A stretch of DNA of 64,000 bases from Bradyrhizobium sp. CCBAU 53421 (GTDB lineage Bacteria > Pseudomonadota > Alphaproteobacteria > Rhizobiales > Xanthobacteraceae): contig NZ_CP030047.1 in the NCBI RefSeq assembly GCF_015291625.1, forward strand, positions 7,812,001 through 7,876,000, given 5' to 3'. Shown here piece after piece: positions 57,207 to 64,000 of the stretch; the first letter of the stretch is position 1, and every line of letters begins with the position of its first letter. The position numbers and the translations under genes are program-made. The notes beneath the pieces were generated by a model. That model was given only the letters and a program-made list of their open reading frames with translations. It ran no database searches and had not been told where the DNA came from.

Positions 57207-58007
57207 ATGAGCCAAAAAGAGCACCTTCGGTTGGTTTGGCAAACTTCTGGAAGCCCATTAATGCAGAAGACGGTCGCCGGTTCGCTGCACGAAACGGTCA
57301 GACAAGAACTCGTGCGGCGAGTGATGAAAGGTGAATACAAGGCAGAGGCGCCTTTGCCATCGGTCGCCACATTAGCGGAGGAGTTTGGCGTAAGCGCGAT
57401 AACGATCAAACGTGCGTTGCGCGACCTTCAATCTACAGGCATCCTGCGTACCGTGCCCGGGCTCGGCACCTTTATACGAGAGAGGCATAGGTTCATTCGC
57501 GACGTCAATTTCGGCTTCGTATCATCCAAAGATGGGCAACGATCTGAGCGCGAGCCGCGCATTCAGTTGGCGTCAGTATCTAGAGAGGCCATCCGCCATC
57601 CCTCGTTCAGCGAATTCGATGCACCGACTGGAACAATGCTCTGCCTACGAAAGATAATATCGGCCGACGGCATACCCTTGATATTTGACACTTCGTACTT
57701 TCCGCTGTCGTTCGACAGCGTATTCGATGAATATGGCGACGAGCTTGCCTGCGAGGCTCTGCACAATTGCGGTGCGAACCAGGAAAAGATAAGTTTGCTT
57801 ATCGATGCCGCTCCAGCGTCAGAAGAGGCACAACAGGCATTCGGGATCCCTAATGGATATCCGACCCTGCGACGGCTTTATGAACTGACGACCCTAGAGC
57901 CTGCCTTTACGGTATTTGGTATTTCCGAATCGCCATTTGACCGGTTGGCGTGCTCGGTACACCTGAACAGAACAGACACGATCCGCTCGCCAATGCAAAC
58001 GTCTTGA
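57207..58007 (+). CDS. GntR-family (HutC-like) transcriptional regulator
   Basis: 266 residues from ATG 57207 (GGAAG upstream), within a longer open frame that starts at 57057 with Arg-rich non-protein-like sequence. The winged helix is at residues about 25-95 ('TVRQELVRRVMKGEYKAEAP', 'LAEEFGVSAITIKRALRDLQ', 'LRTVPGLGTFIRERHRF'). The C-terminal two thirds is a HutC/UTRA-type effector domain. It is last in the PLP-kinase-GNAT cluster and probably controls it in response to a small molecule. Confidence 0.85.
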   Translation: MSQKEHLRLVWQTSGSPLMQKTVAGSLHETVRQELVRRVMKGEYKAEAPLPSVATLAEEFGVSAITIKRALRDLQSTGILRTVPGLGTFIRERHRFIRDVNFGFVSSKDGQRSEREPRIQLASVSREAIRHPSFSEFDAPTGTMLCLRKIISADGIPLIFDTSYFPLSFDSVFDEYGDELACEALHNCGANQEKISLLIDAAPASEEAQQAFGIPNGYPTLRRLYELTTLEPAFTVFGISESPFDRLACSVHLNRTDTIRSPMQTS

Positions 58008-58494
58008 AGCCTACGCTGAGCTTCAAGATTGGTAAATCTAACTCACTGGCCGACGACTGACACGGCACTCGTCGGACATTTGATCGATCACGAAAAACGG
58101 GACAGAGGCGATCGCCGTTCGGGAATCGGGATCATCGCCGGCTCAGACGCTTCGAGCATCCGCTGTACGGCGCCAGCGCCAGTATCCACGCTCCGTCCAA
58201 GCTGCGTGCGGCAGCGACCACACTCGATCTCAATATTGCTGACCATATGCCGCTCCGCAGCCGAACGGCGCGCTGACCAATCTGTGACCTGGCCCGCAAG
58301 TGCGCCCAAGAGGAACCAGAGCTGGCACGGACCCGCGGCAATACGAAGCTGTCGCGCGTTCCGAGGCAAGAAGGACAGCGGCCGTGAGCTGGTCCCTGCA
58401 ACGCACAACGCCTCCTCACAAGGATCGCGTTCGCAAATCCAAAAACAGCGAATGCAACGGGCCAAAGTACCGATGGTAAAAATCCAAAAACCGT
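58008..58494. other. no recognisable gene
   Basis: 487 bp between the GntR regulator and the P450 fragment. The minus-strand frame of the P450 fragment stays open through much of it but shows no P450 similarity. Confidence 0.45.
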
Positions 58495-58717
58495 GGTGCT
58501 TCCTTGGATCGAGGCGAGATGCCAAGTGATGGGTGAGACGCGGCCGCCCTAGTTCGACCGCATGCGGACAGGCGTAGTGTTCGGAATCTCGATTTGCGGC
58601 CGCGTTCAGAGGGCAAATCGTATCATCCTTCCTGATCGTCACGCCGCCGAGCGTCACGTCACGATTCGGACTTCTGTAGCGAAATTTTACCGACCCACGG
58701 AGTGGGACGTCTCCTCG
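58495..58717 (-). pseudogene. cytochrome P450 fragment
   Basis: The minus-strand frame contains a P450 segment upstream of the haem-binding loop: 'LRGSVKFRYRSPNRDVTLGG', 'VTIRKDDTICPLNAAANRDS' and 'EHYACPHAVELGRPRLTHHL', the usual run-up to the Cys ligand loop. The sequence then leaves the family ('ASRLDPRKHHGFW'), so the haem-ligand region and the N-terminal part are missing. It resembles P450s (CYP112/CYP117-like) carried on rhizobial symbiosis islands. A dead remnant. Confidence 0.7.
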
Positions 58718-59181
58718 ACAACGCGCTGAGAGCTCCTTCCTTATCACTCGTCACTGCGGCTCGCACCGCGGAATCGGTCAACGTAGAGGTAGATGGTGTT
58801 GGGAGTCGCTTTCGTGTTCTCGCCGGCGCCGAGCGCCAATTCCCCAACGACCCCAGGGGAGCGGCCTTGGCGACCTGCCGCCGGCGGACCGCCGGAAGGC
58901 GTGGTCGAGATGATCCTTGATGTCGCTGAACACTACGCTGCCGAACTCACAGCCAACCACCTTTGCGGCTGGCAACAGCGCTCTTCCCTACCGGCGCGAA
59001 GCGGTACGACAAAGATCATCGCTCGGCGCACCGCTGAAATCCGTCGGATGCAGGTCGTCTCAGGCCAATCGGGCTCGAGATTGCGGCTTGGTGAAAGTGA
59101 TGGAACGCAGATTGCTCCCGAAGAATGCGCCCGGTGTGGCAGTCGATCCGGCGATTGATGTCCGATACCCTGCCCGCGCAG
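58718..59181. other. no recognisable gene
   Basis: Region between the P450 fragment and the protease gene. No further P450 sequence or other gene seen. Confidence 0.4.
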
Positions 59182-60060
59182 CTATTCGTTGCTGCGCACT
59201 GAAGTAAACATTTGAATTGACTTACTCTTTTTCCAATCTCTTGAGCCGGGGGCCGGCTCGGCCAAGAGTTGGTCGATCAAGTTACGATGCCACACCAGTC
59301 CGACGCTGGCATTGTTTTCATCGTCGAATAGTCTCCCAGAATAAATGCCCATGAACTCCGAGACTAAGATGTTGTCGGCTTGAATGGAGCCATCCCCAAA
59401 TGCCGCAGGTCCAAAGACCCGCGCGAAAACTGGAGAACCTGACATACCCTTTGAGGTCCGACTATCGATCAGAAACGCCGGTCGCATGTTCCATGGGACG
59501 ATAATCTCACTTGCGATACTTCCCCGCTTCCAAATGGGAAATGGCACAGGATAGGCATTCGTGCTTTCGGGCAATGCGTGGCCCAAAACAAAAATCTCGC
59601 TTCCGGCGAAGTGATATAGCCTTGGGTAGGTATGGTCGTTGACGCAGAACACGTCTCCTCCGGCTAATTTGTCCGTCACGTCGAGCGCCACTACGTCGGC
59701 ATTCCACTCGTAAGCCATCGGATGCTGAACCCAATACGGCCTGTGAAAATCTTCAAAGAGCGGAAGATTGATGTCTGGCACGGCCATGCTTCGCCAACCC
59801 TTCGGTTGGGACGCTCCCATTACGAAATATCGCAATACGATGCGCTCCGGTACCCAATGATTGCCGATAGCTGTTCCGTCCATCATGTTGAGGCCGGTCA
59901 CCACATGCCAATTCGTGATTAGAAATACCTTCTCTGAACGCCGCCAAAAAAAGCCGGTTGCCTGTCGCGGCATATCGCCTACGCCTTTCAAATCCAAGAA
60001 GCACGCCGAGAGCGAAAGAGAGTCAAAGCGAGTAGCATAGTCCGGTAGAGTCATTTGCAT
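59182..60060 (-). CDS. trypsin-like serine protease domain protein
   Basis: 292 residues from ATG 60060. The chymotrypsin-fold catalytic triad is visible in order: His in 'FLITNWHVVTG' (about 51), Asp in 'WNADVVALDVTD' (about 120) and Ser in 'SRTSKGMSGSPVF' (about 207, G-x-S-G-S-P). No signal peptide or PDZ domain, so it is probably cytoplasmic, which is unlike the periplasmic DegP family. Stand-alone trypsin-like proteins of this kind are seen in conflict-system operons. Neighbours are unrelated or unknown. Confidence 0.82.
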   Translation of the reverse strand: MQMTLPDYATRFDSLSLSACFLDLKGVGDMPRQATGFFWRRSEKVFLITNWHVVTGLNMMDGTAIGNHWVPERIVLRYFVMGASQPKGWRSMAVPDINLPLFEDFHRPYWVQHPMAYEWNADVVALDVTDKLAGGDVFCVNDHTYPRLYHFAGSEIFVLGHALPESTNAYPVPFPIWKRGSIASEIIVPWNMRPAFLIDSRTSKGMSGSPVFARVFGPAAFGDGSIQADNILVSEFMGIYSGRLFDDENNASVGLVWHRNLIDQLLAEPAPGSRDWKKSKSIQMFTSVRSNE

Positions 60061-60559
60061 TACTGTAAAGTCCTACGTTTCTAGTGTTGGCCCGGCCATC
60101 AATACGACGTTAATCGCTTGCTGGACTCCTCGCTTGCGTCAATACAATCAGATGGCGGCGCTTGTCAGGATAGCCCCGCACTTCGCGCATGCCTTGCAAC
60201 GCAAGTAGCGCTCCCACTCATGGATGGGGTGTCGCCTCGTTCGATGCACGAGGTCGATGGCTACGATCTGATGTATGTCGCAACCGTCAGGTACACGTAA
60301 CCAGGGTTGCGGATAGGTCGCTATCGTGCGCGCGGCGACTTGACGAGGCCGGCGGTATCGGTCCAACCGCGCTGTACTCCCTCTCCACGCGCCCCATCAC
60401 GATCTTCAGGGGCGCGATCGGGCGAGGGGTCGACAAAAATCCGCAGCACAATTGCGGAGCAGGCGCATCGCACAGCGATTTCGGCCCCGTCAACATCTGG
60501 CGTAATCCGAGGTCGAAGGAACTTGCGCCACTGAACGAGGACCGTGGTGGTCAATCTGT
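60061..60559. other. no recognisable gene
   Basis: 500 bp upstream of the protease gene and downstream of the one-TM protein gene (both on the minus strand). Short open frames only, with no motifs. Confidence 0.45.
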
Positions 60560-61198
60560 TCAAGCCGAAGCAGGGTGACTACCTGTGGGTTGGTTCGCCT
60601 GATTAGGATCGGAGTCATCCCATCTGCGGTGCAGGAACTTCTCCACATCATCGAAACCTCCATGTTTGATGTAGGCGTGAATTCTTGCCAAAATTGACTC
60701 TGGCGGAGCCCAACCAGCGTGACCAGACAGAACTCCGATCCAATAACCAAGGTATGGATAGACGTCATCCTGCTCGACCAATTTGCGCTGGATGGCACGT
60801 TCAAACTGTTCGATATATATGAAGAAGCCATCGAAGCTATCGAGCATGTGGAGCTGCTGAGCGCTCAGCGGCCCCTTGCGCAATACGCTGTCAATCGCCT
60901 TGCTCAGCTCGTCGAAATTGTACAAATAGCGTTCAAATTTTTCGCCGCACTTGTAAGTTATCTCGCGTGGATCGCCTTCGAGCATCCAGCGCGCATGCCT
61001 GCAATCCTCGTTCTCGGAGAATTCCTTAAAGAGCTTCGCTACAAATTCGGTCTTTTTCCAATTCTCGGACCGTACATATTGGCCCAGCGCAATCGCAAAC
61101 ACCACGACTGCTCCGAGGGGAGCGGCGGCGCTCAAGCCGTGCAACATATACTTCGACCAGACCCGCGCATCTTGGATGAGTTGATAGATGAAATCCAC
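60560..61198 (-). CDS. hypothetical protein with one membrane segment
   Basis: 212 residues from ATG 61198. A single transmembrane helix is near the N-terminus ('AAAPLGAVVVFAIALGQYV', about residues 23-43), followed by a cytoplasmic helical domain rich in charged residues ('WKKTEFVAKLFKEFSENEDC', 'YKCGEKFERYLYNFDELSKA', 'SFDGFFIYIEQFERAIQRKL'). The family is not recognised with certainty; it has the layout of DUF4760-like proteins. It lies upstream of the trypsin-like protease on the same strand, with a 500-bp gap, so a functional link is possible but weak. Confidence 0.65.
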   Translation of the reverse strand: MDFIYQLIQDARVWSKYMLHGLSAAAPLGAVVVFAIALGQYVRSENWKKTEFVAKLFKEFSENEDCRHARWMLEGDPREITYKCGEKFERYLYNFDELSKAIDSVLRKGPLSAQQLHMLDSFDGFFIYIEQFERAIQRKLVEQDDVYPYLGYWIGVLSGHAGWAPPESILARIHAYIKHGGFDDVEKFLHRRWDDSDPNQANQPTGSHPASA

Positions 61199-61457
61199 GT
61201 GACCGCCCCCTGCCCTTGCGTCAGTCCCGATCGCCTAGGAGCGTCGTGTGACACCAAGCTAAAAGGCTCTCATCCCGGAAGGGTAAGAGCGTGACGCTCC
61301 AATCGTAATGTCGCGCGATGGGGACCGATGCCATACGGGCCCCTCGATGGTAGATCCGGCCGCGCAGGCGATCACCGAAGCCGCCTGCGCCAACAAGCTG
61401 GAAGCAAACGGACCGTATCGCCCTCACAATCGTCGCTGCCGGCGCATATCGCCCCCC

Positions 61458-62374
61458 TTACTGCAATGCGTTGTTCAAGAGCTTCGCAAGACGTGCTCCT
61501 GCGACGGCCGCCCGCTCGTTCGCAACCGCCTTCGCCCTTCGCTTGTACGTGTCGGTAATGGTGAACGGCCCACCGCCAACACCGATCGGCGGTTTGTAAA
61601 CGTCGCTCTTGGCCAGCTCAAAACTTTCCACGATCCAGGTGTGGACGTCCTCATTGGCGGCGCTACCAGCCGGCGCATCATCGATCTTTCGCGCGGCATT
61701 GATCGCCGCGCGCGTGCTCGTTCCCGTTCCAAAAAGATTGTCCCAGAAGGCGTGCAGTTCGTCCCTGCACGGCCTTTCGCACAGTTTCACGTCGTTACCG
61801 CCACGATCGCCATCCGGCAAGTCCTGGGTGAAACGCGAGGTCGCGTGTAGGGGCTGGTGCACGTCGCCCACCAGGTGAAGCAGCCAGACGAGATCATACG
61901 ATCTCACGTCATCCGAAGCTTCCGAGGCGAGTGCATCACGAAACGCAATAATCTGAGTCTCGGCATTAGGCTCGGGCCCGTCATGCGTCTGGGTGTCGTC
62001 CGGCGAGAACGGGATATCCTTATAATGCCAGTAGCGATGCATCAATTTATCACGGTATCCTATGTTGCGCGCAGAATCCGGATCTGACGGCTTCTCACCG
62101 TCATCCGTGTAGTCGTTCTTTTTCTTGATGTCGTCGGCCCATCCGGCGGCCCGGGTAAAGGCGGCCTTGCTTTTCTCGCGGCTAGAAAAGCCCTCAACCC
62201 AGTGATCATAATCCGGGTTCAGTCTCAGGAGCTGACTGACTCTAGCCCTGCTTGTGGGCGTCAGCTGATCCCAGGCGATCGCCGCGATCTCCATATGGCC
62301 ACGGAGATTCCAGGCGGAGGCGTCACCGGAAAAAAAAAACACATTGCAAATGGGATTATCGCTTTGGCCTTCAT
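61458..62374 (-). pseudogene. secreted S1/P1-type nuclease, frameshifted in a T10 tract
   Basis: ATG 62374 (GGAGAG upstream) begins a signal peptide, 'MKAKAIIPFAMCFFF', that is out of frame with the rest. Both frames meet at ten T residues (minus strand; 62330-62339 on the plus strand). One extra T would give '...CFFFSGDASAWNLRGHMEIA', i.e. a signal peptide cleaved before Trp-1, the N-terminal zinc ligand of S1/P1 nucleases. The mature region carries the other zinc-binding residues ('RYWHYKDIPF', 'WLLHLVGDVHQPLHATSRF', 'LHAFWDNL') and is intact to the stop at 61458. The 917-base span is one base short of a full frame. See findings. Confidence 0.85.
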
Positions 62375-62591
62375 CGCACTCTCCAAACAAAAAGTGATCG
62401 GTTTTACAAAATCGCTGACGATCGGTAGCTGGATGCTGGGCACGCGCGCTCCCGGCTTCGGCCTTGTGGCCGAATACGAATCTAGAAGACTCGCGGCTTG
62501 AGATGGCGCAGTCCAGCCAAAGGTTGTATAAGACGCTATATTCGCTCAGCGCCAAAAAATTACAACCACAGATTTTTTTCATGAGGCCCTT

Positions 62592-63655
62592 ATGCCCCAC
62601 GCCTCGACGTCGAATATCGCCGCATGTGGTCTCCCCTTAGTACGTTACGTACATTTCCTAACTGGCACGTTGCTGGCCTTGGCAGCTGCCCTCCTGCTCG
62701 GTCTGTTTGCGCCAGACACGGCCATCGCCGACGACACCTGGCCGGTTCACGGGTTGGTACAAGGCAACAACGGCAAGAAATCAAAAAACGTGAGCGGCAT
62801 CGCATGCAGCAATCTGCATGGCTTTCGGCGCGCCTGCCTCGTTATCAACGACGACGCGCAGCCGGCCCAGTTCGTGACGTTGGAGGACGGCGCGATCCAT
62901 GCTGGCGAGATGATGCCGCTAATCGATAACCGCTTCGAGGGTCAGGCACTCGAGCTCGACAGCGAGGGCGTCGCCTACGCCGAGGAGTTCTTTTACGTGA
63001 TCGGTTCGCACCGTCGTCCCCGCGACAGTGAACACAATCTCGGCAAGAAAGAAACTGTGGCGCGGATAGCGGCAAGCAGCCAGATCGTACGCTTCCGCGC
63101 GAAGGCAGCCATGATTTGTCTGTCGTCGAGAGGCAGGCAGAACTTCGCGCAATCATCGCGCAGGAACCGACACTCTCCAACTATCTCGATCGCAGGTTAG
63201 AGGACAATGGGCGGACCATCGAAGGCGTCGCAGTCCGGCACGGACAGATCCTCGTGGGGTTCCGCGGGCCTTCATTGGCAAATGGTCGCGCCGCCGTCCG
63301 TTCAGTTGCCGTTGATGCCATATTTGGCGATGCGGCCGCCAGTGCTCATTTTTACCGCTTGCCTCTGGGAGGAGGCCGGGGGGTCCGTGACCTCGCCACC
63401 TTCGGCGGTGGCGTCCTGGTGCTCGCGAGGCCGACCACAAGCGATCCCGGGCGGTACGCGATCGGTTGGTGGGACGGCGAGAGCGACGACGCAAGGCTTC
63501 TCAAGGATCTTGCGGGCGTCGTGGGAAAGGAGAGAACGCGCAAAGCCGAAGCCCTTCTGCTGCTGGATGAGGGCCCGTCCGGTCTGCGCGTCCTCATCCT
63601 GTTCGATGGCGAAAAAGAAGGAGCGCCGGTCGCGCTGACGATCCCGAGAACCTGA
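62592..63655 (+). pseudogene. secreted DUF3616 protein, frameshifted
   Basis: ATG 62592 with a long signal peptide (hydrophobic 'FLTGTLLALAAALLLGLFAP', cleavage probably after 'AIA'), then a DUF3616 domain: 'KNVSGIACSNLHGFRRACLV', 'FEGQALELDSEGVAYAEEFF'. This frame degenerates after about 63105. A second frame, from 'LSVVERQAELRAIIAQEPTL' (63116) to the stop at 63655, continues the domain ('NGRTIEGVAVRHGQILVGFR', 'YRLPLGGGRGVRDLATFGGG'). The 1064-base span is one base short. Divergent from the S1/P1-type nuclease, 217 bp apart. Function unknown, exported. Confidence 0.75.
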
Positions 63656-63755
63656 CCTTTGCCGCCAAAGATCCCGCGGCACGAACCGGTGAGAAATTGT
63701 GACAGCCTCGACAGTCGCAACCCACCCACCCCCTTTCCCGAAGACGGAGGAGCGA

Positions 63756-64000
63756 ATGACCGACACCAACCGGACGTGCTTTATGAAGGGACAGGGCGCT
63801 CAGCCGCGGCGCGACCGCTCGCAATTGCCTCCACGTAAAATGGCAACATTGATTATTGTTCTCACGATGCTGTTCTTCCTCGCCGCGGCTCATAACGCCG
63901 CGGCCCAACCACAGAAACCACAACCAGAAAGACCCCTCGTCTTTGTCCCAGGCATCCTGGGCTCGCGGCTAGTCGATGATAACGGCACGGTTATTTGGGG
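63756..64000 (+). CDS. LCAT-like lipase/acyltransferase (3' cut by window end)
   Basis: ATG 63756 (GGAGG upstream) opens an 81-codon frame to the window edge. A basic N-terminus and hydrophobic segment ('MATLIIVLTMLFFLAAAHNA') form a signal peptide or anchor. The first residues of the domain, 'PLVFVPGILGSRLVDDNGTV', match the start of the lecithin:cholesterol acyltransferase-like alpha/beta-hydrolase family (oxyanion-hole 'PGILGS'). The catalytic Ser, Asp and His lie outside the window. Likely exported lipase or acyltransferase. Confidence 0.75.
   Translation, partial: MTDTNRTCFMKGQGAQPRRDRSQLPPRKMATLIIVLTMLFFLAAAHNAAAQPQKPQPERPLVFVPGILGSRLVDDNGTVIW

Noticed and set aside
1..64000. CRISPR arrays, tRNA or rRNA genes
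   Set aside because: No regularly spaced repeats and no tRNA- or rRNA-like sequence were recognised by eye; a covariance-model scan was not possible.

Overview
The window looks like part of an accessory (probably symbiosis-island-type) region of an alphaproteobacterium of the Rhizobiales, most likely Bradyrhizobium or Mesorhizobium. This is inferred from the high-GC coding style, an IS66 element carrying a pRiA4b-ORF3-type passenger gene, a cytochrome P450 remnant of a type common on rhizobial symbiosis islands, a Crp/Fnr regulator, and many broken transposase and recombinase genes. No rRNA, tRNA or CRISPR array was recognised.

Left part, 0-42.7 kb, is a defence/conflict island. From left to right: a giant protein with a kinase-like domain, an SF1 (COG1112-type) helicase and a C-terminal nuclease-like domain (cut by the window start), with a translationally coupled coiled-coil partner; a Fic protein; a complete Wadjet operon jetABCD (minus strand, 17.4 to 10.6 kb) with an inverted repeat just upstream of jetA; recombinase debris; a tightly overlapping minus-strand operon (22.8 to 19.1 kb) of an unknown protein, a QueC-like PP-loop enzyme, an XRE-ImmA/IrrE regulator-protease and a PIN-like protein; divergently, a second Fic protein, a permuted NlpC/P60-like protein and a large STAND NTPase with an N-terminal nuclease-like domain. 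The STAND gene is cut by a complete IS66 element (28248-31361) with a perfect 8-bp target duplication. Removing the IS and one repeat copy restores a 963-codon frame ending in a SEC-C motif. Then come a frameshifted Mrr-like nuclease, a second PD-(D/E)xK-like protein, a recombinase C-terminal remnant, a two-gene signalling pair (GAF/histidine-kinase-like protein plus a receiver domain fused to an APH-like phosphotransferase), a degraded DUF3800 gene and an AbiE toxin-antitoxin pair whose toxin carries an extra WYL domain.

Middle part, 42.8-52 kb, is gene-poor: broken IS110 and IS3 transposases, a perfect 14-bp-arm hairpin, a Crp/Fnr regulator, a nitroreductase, a flavin-dependent monooxygenase and a methyltransferase, separated by stretches with no recognisable gene.

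Right part, 52.4-58 kb, holds a small probable biosynthetic cluster: two cysteine-synthase-like PLP enzymes, a PduX-like GHMP kinase, a GNAT acetyltransferase and a GntR regulator. A plausible idea is phosphorylation of a hydroxy amino acid followed by PLP-dependent beta-replacement. The last 6 kb has a P450 fragment, a trypsin-like protease, a one-TM protein, a secreted S1/P1-type nuclease broken in a T10 tract, a frameshifted DUF3616 protein and the start of an LCAT-like hydrolase.

Many frames in the window are broken by exactly one base, mostly a one-base loss. This may be real decay or sequencing error, and it affects how every 'pseudogene' call here should be read.
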